A stretch of DNA of 64,000 nt from JACVRW01 sp963826165 (GTDB taxonomy: Bacteria; Actinomycetota; Thermoleophilia; Solirubrobacterales; Thermoleophilaceae): positions 186,001 through 250,000 of the forward strand of contig CAWGWC010000016.1 of the NCBI GenBank assembly GCA_963826165.1. The letters run 5' to 3'. This document shows, piece after piece, positions 16,759-25,400 of the stretch; the first letter of the stretch is position 1, and each line of letters begins with the position of its first letter. The notes under the pieces are model-generated. The model was not told the DNA's origin. It saw only the letters and a program-made list of their open reading frames with translations, and did no database searches. The position numbers were made by a program, and so were the translations under genes.

Positions 16759-16803
16759 TGGCCTTCGCCGCGCCCGGATTGCTGGACGCGGCGTCGGTTC
16801 TCT

Positions 16804-17067
16804 ATGGCCAACATTCATTCACAAGAAAAGCGGATCCACCGGGCGGAGCGGGAGCGACTCGAGAATCGCCGCCGCACGTCTCAGGTCAAGACCTGGTTCC
16901 GCCGCCTCGAGGACGCGGTGAGCGAGGGCGACGCCGAGCGCGCCGACGCGGAGCATCGCTCCCTCGTATCGCGCATCGACCGGGCCGTCAAGTCGGGCGC
17001 CCTTCATCGCAACAGCGCGGCCCGCAAGAAGTCCCGGGCGGCCCGCATCCGCTCGCAGGCCTCCTAG
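16804..17067 (+). CDS. rpsT: 30S ribosomal protein S20
   Basis: An 87-residue basic helical ribosomal protein that binds 16S rRNA. It begins 'MANIHSQEKRIHRAER' and ends 'LHRNSAARKKSRAARIRSQAS', both typical of S20. It lies between murJ and an aldehyde dehydrogenase gene; holA, its frequent neighbour in many bacteria, is close by on the other strand. No strong ribosome binding site is visible directly upstream. Confidence 0.95.
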   Translation: MANIHSQEKRIHRAERERLENRRRTSQVKTWFRRLEDAVSEGDAERADAEHRSLVSRIDRAVKSGALHRNSAARKKSRAARIRSQAS

Positions 17068-17108
17068 CGCAGAGCGCTCTCCTTCGCGGTCGGTCTCCGG
17101 GCCCTCTG

Positions 17109-17114
17109 TAGGGT
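17109..17114 (+). promoter_or_regulatory. -10 box of the aldehyde dehydrogenase gene
   Basis: TAGGGT, 8 nt before the ATG at 17123, giving a near-leaderless transcript. Confidence 0.4.
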
Positions 17115-17122
17115 CACGCCGC

Positions 17123-18616
17123 ATGGAAACGCGACTGTTGATCGGGGGCGAGCAGGTGGCCGGCGAGGGCGACCGGCTGGTCATCGAGAACCCCGCCACC
17201 GAAGAGACGCTGACCGAGCTGTCCGGGCCTTCGGACGAGCAGCTCGACGCCGCCATCGCCTCCGCGAACGAGGCCTTCCCCGGCTGGGCAGCCACGCCGG
17301 CGGTCGAGCGCGCCGAGCTGCTTCACGAGGTCGCGACCCGCATGCGCGACCGCACCGCTGAGCTGGCCCGGGCGCTGACCCTCGAGGGCGGCAAGCCGTT
17401 GGTGGAGAACGCCGACGAGGTGGGCTGGACGGCGGCCGCGTTCGACTACTACGCCGAGATGGGACGCAACTTCGCCGGGCGAGTCATCCCATCGATCGAG
17501 GCCACGCAGCTCGCGCTCGTGGTCAAGGAGCCGATCGGCGTCTGGGGCTGCATCGTGCCCTGGAACTACCCGCTGCTGCTTCTGTCGTGGAAGGTGGCGC
17601 CGGCGCTCGCGGCCGGAAACACGGTGGTGGCCAAGCCGTCGGAGCTGACCCCGGTGTCGACGCTGATGCTGGCCGAGTGCTTCGACCACCTTCCCGCCGG
17701 AGCGTTCAACGTGCTGGCCGGGGCGGGCGCGGTGGGAGAGGCCCTGGTGCGCGACGAGCGGGTGGCCGGCGTGGCCTTCACCGGCTCGGTGGAAACCGGC
17801 AAGCGGGTGGCCGGCCTGTGTGCCGAGCGGGTGGCGCGCATGAACCTCGAGATGGGCGGCAAGGACCCCTTCATCGTCTGCGCCGACGTGGCCGGCGACG
17901 TCGAGGTCGCAGCCAAGGGGGGCGCCTGGGCGGCTTACCTGAACGCCGGCCAGGTGTGCACCTCGGCCGAGCGCTTCTACGTGGACCAGTCGGTGTACGA
18001 CGACTTCGTCTCGGCCTTCGTCGACTACACCCGCTCCCTGCGGGTGGGCGACCCGCTCGACGAGTCCACCGACGTGGGCCCGATGGTCTCGGCGCGCCAG
18101 CGCCAGAAGGTCGAGAGCCAGGTGGAGGCCGCGGTGGCCGCCGGCGCCGAGGTGCTGGTGGGCGGCGACCGCGCGGGGCAGGACCGCGGCCACTTCTTCT
18201 CGCCCACGGTGGTCACCGGCGCAGCCGGCGAGACCGATCTGCTGCGTGAGGAGACGTTCGGGCCCGTGGCCCCGATCGTGCCGGTCGGCTCTCTCGACGA
18301 GGCGATCGCGCTGGCCAACTCCACGCGCTTCGGCCTGGGCGCCAACGTCTACACGCGCGACCTCGAGACGGCCGTGCGCTGCCTGCGCGAGATCCGCGCC
18401 GGCACGGTGTGGATCAACGATCCGCTCACCGACAACGACGCCGGGCCGTTCGGCGGCATGAAGCAGTCGGGCTTCGGTCGCGAGCTCGGCCAGGAGGGCC
18501 TCGAGGCGTTCCAGGACACCAAGCACGTCCACATCGAGACCAAGATCGCTCCGAAGGAGTGGTGGTACCCCTACGCCCCGGGCCAGGCCGCCCCGCCGTC
18601 GGGGGCGGGCGCCTAG
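17123..18616 (+). CDS. NAD(P)-dependent aldehyde dehydrogenase
   Basis: A 497-residue class I aldehyde dehydrogenase that oxidises an aldehyde to an acid. It shows the cofactor region 'GCIVPWNYPLLLLSWKVAPALAAGNTVVAKPSE', 'AFTGSVETGK', the general-base Glu in 'LEMGGKDPF' and the catalytic Cys in 'NAGQVCTSAERFY'. Overall it resembles betaine-aldehyde and aminobutyraldehyde dehydrogenases ('YPLLLLSWKVAPALAAGN'), but no choline or GABA pathway genes are adjacent, so the substrate stays open. Its stop and the holA stop form a small TAGCG/CGCTA inverted repeat. Confidence 0.93.
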   Translation: METRLLIGGEQVAGEGDRLVIENPATEETLTELSGPSDEQLDAAIASANEAFPGWAATPAVERAELLHEVATRMRDRTAELARALTLEGGKPLVENADEVGWTAAAFDYYAEMGRNFAGRVIPSIEATQLALVVKEPIGVWGCIVPWNYPLLLLSWKVAPALAAGNTVVAKPSELTPVSTLMLAECFDHLPAGAFNVLAGAGAVGEALVRDERVAGVAFTGSVETGKRVAGLCAERVARMNLEMGGKDPFIVCADVAGDVEVAAKGGAWAAYLNAGQVCTSAERFYVDQSVYDDFVSAFVDYTRSLRVGDPLDESTDVGPMVSARQRQKVESQVEAAVAAGAEVLVGGDRAGQDRGHFFSPTVVTGAAGETDLLREETFGPVAPIVPVGSLDEAIALANSTRFGLGANVYTRDLETAVRCLREIRAGTVWINDPLTDNDAGPFGGMKQSGFGRELGQEGLEAFQDTKHVHIETKIAPKEWWYPYAPGQAAPPSGAGA

Positions 18617-18627
18617 CGGCGGTGGCG

Positions 18628-19590
18628 CTACCCCGCGGCCCGGGCCAGCGCCAGCGAGAAGGCCGCGTCCTCGTCGAGCTGTAGCTCGCCGCCCCCACGC
18701 ATGGTCACCTCGAGCTCCGCGAACACGCACAGCGCACGCTCGAGTGAGGCTGTGTCCGCCTTCTTCGCGCGGGCGACGGTCTTCTTGGCCAGCCACGGCG
18801 GAGCCTTGAGCGACTCGCTCACCTTCTGCTCGGGCAGGCCCGCCTCGAGCAGCGCGGCCGCGCGATGCACCTCTCGCAGCCGGCGCACGACGGGGAAGAC
18901 GAGCCGCGCGGGCCGCTCTCCGTGGACCTCCAGCTCCTCGGCCAGCGCCAGCGTCTCGCGCAGGTCGCCCGCCACCAGGGCGTCGGCGAGGTCGTAGGCC
19001 TGCGGCGCGTTGTCGGCCGCCGCGAACTGCTCCACGTCGTTCGGGCCCACCGTCGCCGAAGGGTGCACGGCGATGGCGATCTTCTCGAGCTCGCGCGAGA
19101 GCCGCTGCTGGCTCGATCCCACGCGCTCGACCAGTTCCTTGGCCGCCTCCCGGTCGAGCTGAACGCCGAGCTCCCGGGCCCGTTCCGCGCACCACTCGGG
19201 GAGCTTCCACGGCTTCGGCGCGGCGTACTCGCGCACCTCTCCCCCGGCCGTCTCGACGGCCTTGCACAGCTGCTTCAGCGCCTTGCCGCGGACGATCAGC
19301 ACGAGCACCGTCTCCGGCGGCAGCTCTTCGAGCGCCTCCACGAGGGGCGCCAGCCGCGCCGCCTTCCAGGCGCCGGCGTCGTCCACCAGGAGGTAGCGCG
19401 TACCGGGCTCGAAGCTCAGCACGGACAGGGCGCCGGCGATCTCGGCCGGGTCGCTCTGCCGGGCGTCGAACGTCTCGAGCCCGCCCGGCCCGCGCTCGAC
19501 ATCGGCCCGCTTGCGCACTCGCGCGCGCCAGGCGTCGATCTTGGCGTCGTCGTCACCGCAGACCAGGTAGGCGGGGCTCAGGTCGGCCAC
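18628..19590 (-). CDS. holA: DNA polymerase III subunit delta
   Basis: A 320-residue clamp-loader subunit that opens the beta sliding clamp. It has the N-terminal 'PAYLVCGDDDAKIDAWRARVRKRA', 'YLLVDDAGAWKAARLAPLVEALEELPPETVLVLIVRGK' and 'LVERVGSSQQRLSRELEKIAI', consistent with the AAA+-like fold, which in delta lacks ATP-binding motifs. The GTG lies 7 nt after a TAGACT box. It is downstream of comEC by 55 nt, the common comEA-comEC-holA order. Confidence 0.93.
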   Translation of the reverse strand: MADLSPAYLVCGDDDAKIDAWRARVRKRADVERGPGGLETFDARQSDPAEIAGALSVLSFEPGTRYLLVDDAGAWKAARLAPLVEALEELPPETVLVLIVRGKALKQLCKAVETAGGEVREYAAPKPWKLPEWCAERARELGVQLDREAAKELVERVGSSQQRLSRELEKIAIAVHPSATVGPNDVEQFAAADNAPQAYDLADALVAGDLRETLALAEELEVHGERPARLVFPVVRRLREVHRAAALLEAGLPEQKVSESLKAPPWLAKKTVARAKKADTASLERALCVFAELEVTMRGGGELQLDEDAAFSLALARAAG

Positions 19591-19597
19591 GCCCGCC

Positions 19598-19603
19598 AGT
19601 CTA
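19598..19603 (-). promoter_or_regulatory. -10 box of holA, leaderless type
   Basis: TAGACT on the minus strand, 7 nt before the GTG of holA, within the comEC-holA gap. holA may therefore have its own promoter besides read-through from comEC. Confidence 0.5.
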
Positions 19604-19645
19604 CGAAGCCGTCAGGCGGCGCCCGTGGGCGCGCCGGCGCGCCGG

Positions 19646-22126
19646 TCACTGCTCCACCCCCACGCGCAGTTCCCCATCCTCCACGCGGAGCGCCACCGTC
19701 CCGTGACGGTCCGTTCGGTACGTGGAGACGCCGGCGCGGCGCAGCGCAGCGAGGGTCGTGGGCGTGGGATGACCGTAGGTGTTGGGACCGACCTCGATGG
19801 CCGCGACCTCGGGCCTCACCCGCTCGAGCACCTCCGGCAGCCCCGGGTCGGAGCTGCCGTGATGCGGGACCTTCATGGCGTCCACGTCCGGCAGGTCGAG
19901 CGGCAGGAGCGACTCGCTCTCGGCATCGGCCGACAGCAGCAGGTCGAACCCACCGGAGCTGACCGTCGCCACCACGGCGCGGGGGTTGGGATCCTCCGGT
20001 GCCGGACCGGGCGGACGGGGAGCCGGAGACAGCAACCTCACCGTCACCGCGCCGGCGCTCACGTCCATCGGCGCCAGCGCCGGCACCGTCCGGACGTGGC
20101 TGCGCCGGGCGGCGGCCAGCACCGCCCTGAAGCCCGGCTCGGCCGTTCCGTCGCCACCGTCGAGGAGCAGATCCACGGGATAGCGCGCGAGAACGGCCGG
20201 AAGGCCTCCCTCGTGGTCCCGGGAGGCGTGGGTGGCCACCACGAGCGCCAGCCGGCGCACGCCCGCCCTGCGCAACAGCCGCTCCACTCCGGCCTCCGGA
20301 GGACCGCCGTCGAAGAGAATCGCCGTCCCGTCCGGATGCTGGATCAGCGTGGCGTCGCCCTGACCGACGTCGAGGAAGCTCACGGTCAGGTGTTCTGGCG
20401 GTGCGGGAGGCGCGAGCAGCCGCACCGCGAGGAACAGGACAGCGGCCACGGCCAGGGCGCCGAAGGCCGCGCGCCGGCGGTCTGGCATCCGGCGCCAGCG
20501 CCCGGCGAGCTCCTCACCCCTACTCGCGTGCCGGCGGACCATGGAGCGCACGGCCAGGCCGGCCGCGGCGATCAGCGCGTAGGCCAGCGCGGCGCCTCGG
20601 CCGGAGAACGCCGACAGGCCGATCGAGCTGCCGGGAACGTCGGCGCACCGCTCCGCGAGCCCGCCCAGGTAGGACACGGGTAGGCGGGCAACCGGCCCGA
20701 TTGCCCCAGCCAGCCAGTCGGCACCCGGCAGCACGGGAGCCAGCAGACCGAGTGCAGCCTTGACCATGCCGAGCCACATGGCCGGGGCCACGGCCGGAAG
20801 AGCGAGCAGATTGGCGGGCAGAGCGGCGAGCGACACCGCCTCGAAGTGATGCGCCAGGAGCGGAGCGGTGGCCAGAGTGGCCGCCAGCGTGATAGCGATG
20901 CCCTCGGCGAGGCCGCGGGACAGCATCCTGGCCGCACGAACCCCCAGCGTCGCGCCCTCCCACCTCGATGCGAACAGCAGATCCGCCGCGCGGCTCAGAA
21001 CTCCGCCCAGCGGCACCCCGAGGACGAGAATCCCGACGACGGCGGCAAACGAGAGCTGCCAGCCGGGATCCAGCAGGCTTCGCGGGTTGAGCGACAGCGT
21101 CATCGCCGCGGCGAGCAGCAGTGCGTACCAGCGCGAGGACGGTCGCGACAGGGTCATCGCGGCGATCCCCGCAGCTCCCATGACGCCCGCCCTCTGCAAC
21201 GACGGCCCGGCCCCGGCCAGCGGCACGTACAACGCCACCAGCAGCAGCAGAGCGACGCCGCGAGCGCGGGGGCCGACGCCACCCATGGCGAGAAAGGGCA
21301 GCGCCAGCGCCACGAGCAGCATCACGTTCTGGCCGGAGACGGCGAGGAGATGAGCCAGACCCGACCTGCGGAAGTCCTCTCTCACCCCCTCGGCGATGGC
21401 CTCGTCCTGGCCCAGCACCATGCCCCGCGCCAGGGCGGCCTCGGGTCCGGGCAGTCCCGCTGCCACCGCTTTCTCAGCTCGAACCTGGAGGCGATCGAGG
21501 AGGCCGGCCAGGCCCCTGCGTCGGTCGCCGGTCGGCCGCGCTCGGTCGACGAGCAGCTCGCCGGCTATCCCGCGGCGGCGGAGGTAGGCCCCGAAGTCGA
21601 TGCCGTCCCGGTCCGCGCCGCTCGACTCCACGGGCCGCAGCCGTCCCTCGAGAACCAGCTCCGAGCCGACCGCGGCGCGCTCCGGAAAACGGGTCCAGCG
21701 CGCGATTCGCACAAGCAGCCTCGCCCCGGCCAGCCGACCCGACGCCACGCGGACCTCAGCGGACGACCCGAAGGCCGACGGTCGCGGACGCGTGAGCAGG
21801 TGCGCGCGCAGCTCGGCGGCCCCGCCGGCGCCGAGTCGATCGGCGGGCCCGTCGATGGCGGCCAGGCGGGCCTCTCCCACCGCCCCGCCGGCAAGAACGA
21901 GAGCACCGGCGAGGGCGCCGACCGCCGGCGCACGGCAGACCGCGAGGACCGCCACGAAGGCCACGGCGACGAGGACGAGGGGAGATCCGGCTCCGTCTGC
22001 GGCTCCGGCTCCAGCAAGTGCGACCCCGGTGGCGAAAGCAGCCACCGCTACGTGCCATGGACGCGACGCAATGAGCGCCGCGGCGCTGGGCGCCGACCGC
22101 TCGGTGTCGGATCGGCCGCCCGCCAT
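19646..22126 (-). CDS. comEC: ComEC/Rec2 DNA uptake channel
   Basis: An 826-residue membrane protein that carries single-stranded DNA across the membrane in natural transformation. The N-terminal third has an OB-like soluble part; the middle holds many hydrophobic segments with the Competence-domain signature 'GLAHLLAVSGQNVMLLVALALP'. The C-terminal ~260 residues form a metallo-beta-lactamase-like nuclease domain: 'FLDVGQGDATLIQHPDGTAILFDGG', 'THASRDHEGG' and 'KVPHHGSSD'. All three metal-binding segments are present, so it appears full length. The ATG follows the comEA stop directly. Confidence 0.95.
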   Translation of the reverse strand: MAGGRSDTERSAPSAAALIASRPWHVAVAAFATGVALAGAGAADGAGSPLVLVAVAFVAVLAVCRAPAVGALAGALVLAGGAVGEARLAAIDGPADRLGAGGAAELRAHLLTRPRPSAFGSSAEVRVASGRLAGARLLVRIARWTRFPERAAVGSELVLEGRLRPVESSGADRDGIDFGAYLRRRGIAGELLVDRARPTGDRRRGLAGLLDRLQVRAEKAVAAGLPGPEAALARGMVLGQDEAIAEGVREDFRRSGLAHLLAVSGQNVMLLVALALPFLAMGGVGPRARGVALLLLVALYVPLAGAGPSLQRAGVMGAAGIAAMTLSRPSSRWYALLLAAAMTLSLNPRSLLDPGWQLSFAAVVGILVLGVPLGGVLSRAADLLFASRWEGATLGVRAARMLSRGLAEGIAITLAATLATAPLLAHHFEAVSLAALPANLLALPAVAPAMWLGMVKAALGLLAPVLPGADWLAGAIGPVARLPVSYLGGLAERCADVPGSSIGLSAFSGRGAALAYALIAAAGLAVRSMVRRHASRGEELAGRWRRMPDRRRAAFGALAVAAVLFLAVRLLAPPAPPEHLTVSFLDVGQGDATLIQHPDGTAILFDGGPPEAGVERLLRRAGVRRLALVVATHASRDHEGGLPAVLARYPVDLLLDGGDGTAEPGFRAVLAAARRSHVRTVPALAPMDVSAGAVTVRLLSPAPRPPGPAPEDPNPRAVVATVSSGGFDLLLSADAESESLLPLDLPDVDAMKVPHHGSSDPGLPEVLERVRPEVAAIEVGPNTYGHPTPTTLAALRRAGVSTYRTDRHGTVALRVEDGELRVGVEQ

Positions 22127-22777
22127 CTACGGGTCGAGCGCCTCCTTCAGCGAGGCCAGGCGCTTCTCACCGATCCCCTCGACCTCACCGAGTTCCTCGA
22201 GCGAGCCGAACCCGCCGTTCGAATCCCGGTACTCGACAATCCGCCCCGCGAGGGTCGGGCCGATGCCGTCCAACTGATCCAGCTGCTCGACGCTGGCCAC
22301 CGCCAGGCTGAGCTTGACGCCGCCCGCGCCGGGCTCCGCAGGACCGGCGCCGGGCACCGCCGCCGCGCCGGCCGCCCCAGGGGTGGGTGCGCCCTGCCTC
22401 GGCACCACGACCTGCTGGCCGTCCACGACCTTGGCCGCGAGGTTGACGCCCGCGATCTGAGCGCGCGGCCGTGGCCCGCCCGCGCGCTCGAGCGCAGTGG
22501 CCACGCGGGCTCCCTCCGCCAGCCGGTACAGACCTGGCCGCCGCACCTCACCGGTGACGTGCACGTACAGCTCGGCACCGCCTCTCTCGCCGCCGGCAGG
22601 CTTGCCCGTTCCCACGGCCGGCGCCGCGGCTGAACCGCTCGAGCCGGACGCACCGCCGTTGATCTTCACCGGCGGCGGGGCGTCGTCACCTCCGCCGAAC
22701 AGGCGCAGGGCGGCGAGCATCGCGAGCACGGCTGCGACCACCCAGATGAGAGTCGTTGCGCGGGCGCCTTCGAACAC
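22127..22777 (-). CDS. comEA: ComEA helix-hairpin-helix DNA-binding protein
   Basis: A 216-residue competence DNA receptor. It has one N-terminal membrane anchor (about residues 7-25), a low-complexity Gly/Ala/Pro linker, an SLBB-type domain ('AELYVHVTGEVRRPGLYRLAEGARVATALERAGG') and two C-terminal helix-hairpin-helix motifs ('LDGIGPTLAGRIVEYRDSNGGFGSLEELGEVEGIGEKRL'). It is anchored outside the membrane and would hand DNA to ComEC. GTG start, 6 nt after a TACGGT box; its stop abuts the comEC start. Confidence 0.95.
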   Translation of the reverse strand: MFEGARATTLIWVVAAVLAMLAALRLFGGGDDAPPPVKINGGASGSSGSAAAPAVGTGKPAGGERGGAELYVHVTGEVRRPGLYRLAEGARVATALERAGGPRPRAQIAGVNLAAKVVDGQQVVVPRQGAPTPGAAGAAAVPGAGPAEPGAGGVKLSLAVASVEQLDQLDGIGPTLAGRIVEYRDSNGGFGSLEELGEVEGIGEKRLASLKEALDP

Positions 22778-22783
22778 TCGACG

Positions 22784-22789
22784 ACCGTA
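22784..22789 (-). promoter_or_regulatory. -10 box of the comEA-comEC-holA operon, leaderless type
   Basis: TACGGT on the minus strand, 6 nt before the GTG of comEA. Confidence 0.5.
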
Positions 22790-22877
22790 CGAAGAACCGT
22801 GTTACGCGTGGGCACGCCTGCGCCACAAGTTGGTGACGACTTCGTGCGGAGGATCGGTGTGCGGGCCCGCGGCGGGC

Positions 22878-23153
22878 TCAGCGAACCTCGAAGCCGGTCA
22901 AGCCCTCGGCGGCCTCGTCGGCCTCCTCCACGCGCTCGACCGCGGCGCCGCGCGGGCCCTGCTGGGCCCACTCCACCATGCGCGCCACCGCGCCGGGATC
23001 GCCCTCGAACACGGCTTCCACCGTGCCGTCGGGCCGGTTCGACACCCAGCCGCTCACCCCGGCGGAGACCGCCTTGCGCCTGGTCGAGTCCCTGAAGAAG
23101 ACACCCTGGACCGTTCCGTGCACCACCACCCGGCGGCGCACGGTCTCACTCAC
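22878..23153 (-). CDS. acyP: acylphosphatase
   Basis: A 91-residue enzyme that hydrolyses acyl phosphates. The catalytic residues are in 'VQGVFFRDSTRRKA' (Arg21) and 'GWVSNRPDGTVEAVFEG' (Asn39), both in the right places for the family. The GTG at 23153 gives the usual length; the frame stays open far upstream but codes nothing recognisable there. It is divergent from the amidinotransferase-type gene. Confidence 0.93.
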   Translation of the reverse strand: MSETVRRRVVVHGTVQGVFFRDSTRRKAVSAGVSGWVSNRPDGTVEAVFEGDPGAVARMVEWAQQGPRGAAVERVEEADEAAEGLTGFEVR

Positions 23154-23225
23154 GGCGCCCCGTCCACGAGCCGCCGCTGGCAGACTGCCGGAGGGTCGAG
23201 TGGTGAGCGAAACGAGGGGACACGG

Positions 23226-24113
23226 ATGACGGACGAGGCGACGGGGATCGAGACGGCGTGGGGCGCCGATTCGGAGTATGGCCGCCTCCTCGACGTCCTG
23301 CTGTGCCCGCCCGAGAACTTCCACTGGCTCCCGGCGAGCGCCATCGCGCGGGCGACGCTCGACAGTGGACTGAGCTTCAGCCGCGACGACGCCCTGCGTC
23401 AGCACGCAGAGATGGTCAGCGTGTACCAGGAGGCCGGCGTCCGCACCCACTTCATCGAGCCGGATCCCGCCCTGCCGTACCAGGTGTTCGCACGGGACTC
23501 GAGCATCACCGTGCCCCAGGGACCGATCGTCACCCAGTGCCACCAGTGGTGGCGCAGGGGCGAATATTCGCCGGTCATTCGCTTCTACCGGGAGAACGAC
23601 ATCCCGATTCACCGCATGATCACCGCCGCGGCGCTGGAGGGCGGCGACTTCATGATCGTGGAGCCCGGTGTGGCGGTGATCGGCAACGGAGAGGAGCGCA
23701 CCCAGGAGCCCGCGGCACGACAACTTGCCGGATGGCTCGAGGCCGACGGCTGGGAGGTCCGCATCGAGCGCATCCCACCCCATTTCCTGCACATCGACGT
23801 GCTGGCGGCGATGCTGGGCGAGAAGCTCGCCGCCGTGTGTGTCGAGCAGGCGGGCGCGGGCTTCACGCGCTGGCTCGAGTCGAAGGGCGTCGAGATCGTG
23901 CCGGTGTCCCTGGCCGACGCGCTCAAGCTGGGCGTGAACGGCGTCTGTCTGGGTGGCGACCGGGTGCTCACGAGCGCGGAGTCGAAAGGACTGAACGACC
24001 GCCTGCGAGCGCTCGGCCTGACCGTGTACGACCCGGAGCTGGCGGCCTTCACGCTCGGTGGGGGCGGTGCGCATTGCCTCATGCAGGCGATGCGCCGGGA
24101 GCGGGTGGGCTGA
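23226..24113 (+). CDS. amidinotransferase-fold hydrolase (arginine deiminase / dimethylargininase family)
   Basis: A 295-residue pentein-fold enzyme that probably cleaves a guanidino group (arginine, methylarginine or a related compound). Expected active-site residues are seen: Asp91 in 'FARDSS', Glu138 and Asp141 in 'LEGGDFM', His189 in 'HFLHIDV' and the nucleophile Cys284 in 'GGGAHCLM'. The ATG at 23226 follows GAGGGG; upstream in-frame sequence is antisense to acyP. It is followed by an M20 carbamoylase gene 31 nt on. Together they suggest breakdown of a guanidino or ureido compound. Confidence 0.88.
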   Translation: MTDEATGIETAWGADSEYGRLLDVLLCPPENFHWLPASAIARATLDSGLSFSRDDALRQHAEMVSVYQEAGVRTHFIEPDPALPYQVFARDSSITVPQGPIVTQCHQWWRRGEYSPVIRFYRENDIPIHRMITAAALEGGDFMIVEPGVAVIGNGEERTQEPAARQLAGWLEADGWEVRIERIPPHFLHIDVLAAMLGEKLAAVCVEQAGAGFTRWLESKGVEIVPVSLADALKLGVNGVCLGGDRVLTSAESKGLNDRLRALGLTVYDPELAAFTLGGGGAHCLMQAMRRERVG

Positions 24114-24144
24114 TGGCTCGCCGTCAGCCATATCTCGGCGCCCG

Positions 24145-25365
24145 GTGACGGTCGACCCCCGCCGGGCGATCGCGGACCTGCGCGAGCTCGAACAGCGCAC
24201 GGGCGGTCCCGAGACCGGCGCGCGACGGGTGTGCTGGACGCCCGAGTGGGAGGCCGCTCGGACGCTGCTGCGCGAGCGGCTCGACGAGATCGACGGACTC
24301 AGCGTCGAGGTCGACGAGGCCGGGAACCTCTGGGCATCGCTGCCGGGCGAACGCGAGGACGCCGTGGCGTTCGGCTCCCACCTCGACTCGGTCCCGGCCG
24401 GCGGCTGGCTCGACGGCGCGCTCGGCGTGATGGCCGGGCTCGAGGTGCTGCGCGCCACGGCCGAGGCCGGGCGGCCGGCACGCACCGTCGTGCTGGTGGA
24501 TTTCGCCGATGAGGAGGGCGCCCGCTTCGGGCGCAGCCTCTTCGGCAGCTCGGCGGCCGCGGGCACACTCGACCCCGAGGCGGTGGCCGCACTGACCGAC
24601 TCCGAAGGCCAGACTCTCTCCGACGTCGTGGCCGAGCACGGCGTCGATCTGCCCCGGGCGACCGAGGCGCAGAGCCGGCTGACGGGGCTGGCCGCCTACC
24701 TCGAGCTCCACATCGAGCAGGGTCCGGTGCTCGAGCAGGAGGGGCTTGCCGTGGCCGCGGTGAGCGGCACGTTCGGAGTGGAGCGCCTGCGGCTGAGCTT
24801 CACCGGCCAGGCGTCGCATGCCGGGACCACGCCGATGGACATGCGCCGCGACGCCGGCCTCGCTGCCGCGCGCACCGGCCTGGCGGTTCAGGAGATCGCT
24901 CGCGAGCACGGCGGCGTGGGGACGGCCGGCGCGCTGCGCCTGGAGCCGGGCATCGTCACGGCCGTACCCGGACGGGCGGAGCTGCAGGTCGACCTGCGCC
25001 ATGCCGAGCCCGAGCCGCTCGCCGCCATGATCGCCGGCACCCGGGTCGCAGCCGCGGAGGCGGCCGAAGCACAGCGCTGCGACCTCGACGAAGAGGAGAT
25101 CTGGCGGATCGAGCCGATCCCCTTCGACGAGCGGCTCGTGGCCGCGGCACTCGAGGCCGCGGGCTCCGGACGGACACTGGCCAGCGGCGCTCTTCACGAC
25201 GCGGCCGAGATCGCCCGCTGCCTGCCCGCGGCGATGATGTTCACCAGCTCGACCCGGGGTCTCAGCCACGCCCGCGAGGAGGACACGCCCGAGGATCACC
25301 TGGAACAGGCCATCGCGGCGTTCGGGCGTCTGGCTGAGCGGGTGATCGCCGGCGAGGTCGTATAG
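24145..25365 (+). CDS. M20 family N-carbamoyl-amino-acid hydrolase / allantoate amidohydrolase-like
   Basis: A 406-residue binuclear-zinc amidohydrolase of the hydantoinase/carbamoylase branch of M20. The metal ligands appear in order: His in 'FGSHLDSVPAGG', Asp in 'GWLDGALGVM', Glu in 'FADEEGARFG', His in 'LELHIEQGPVLE' and His in 'ASGALHDAAEIA'. It removes a carbamoyl group from an N-carbamoyl amino acid, ureidoglycolate or allantoate. The GTG at 24145 gives a family-length protein. Its position after the deiminase-like gene fits a route in which that enzyme makes a citrulline- or ureido-type product, but this is inference. Confidence 0.9.
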   Translation: MTVDPRRAIADLRELEQRTGGPETGARRVCWTPEWEAARTLLRERLDEIDGLSVEVDEAGNLWASLPGEREDAVAFGSHLDSVPAGGWLDGALGVMAGLEVLRATAEAGRPARTVVLVDFADEEGARFGRSLFGSSAAAGTLDPEAVAALTDSEGQTLSDVVAEHGVDLPRATEAQSRLTGLAAYLELHIEQGPVLEQEGLAVAAVSGTFGVERLRLSFTGQASHAGTTPMDMRRDAGLAAARTGLAVQEIAREHGGVGTAGALRLEPGIVTAVPGRAELQVDLRHAEPEPLAAMIAGTRVAAAEAAEAQRCDLDEEEIWRIEPIPFDERLVAAALEAAGSGRTLASGALHDAAEIARCLPAAMMFTSSTRGLSHAREEDTPEDHLEQAIAAFGRLAERVIAGEVV

Positions 25366-25379
25366 GCGGGCCGGCCCGC
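25366..25379. terminator. GC-rich palindrome between convergent genes
   Basis: GCGGGCCGGCCCGC, a perfect palindrome (stem GCGGG/CCCGC, loop CCGG) immediately after the TAG of the carbamoylase gene and 22 nt before the stop of the convergent decarboxylase gene. It could work as a bidirectional terminator hairpin although no T-run follows. Confidence 0.35.
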
Positions 25380-25400
25380 GGCGAGCGACGTGAGGTCCCG

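Noticed and set aside
17066..17081. Palindrome AGAGCGCTCT and hairpin AGCGC/GCGCT after rpsT as a terminator
   Set aside because: Stem is only 5 bp, it overlaps the stop codon and no T-run follows.
20846..22633. Long plus-strand open frames opposite comEC and comEA
   Set aside because: Composition is Arg/Gly/Gln-rich without domains; the minus-strand genes are unmistakable.
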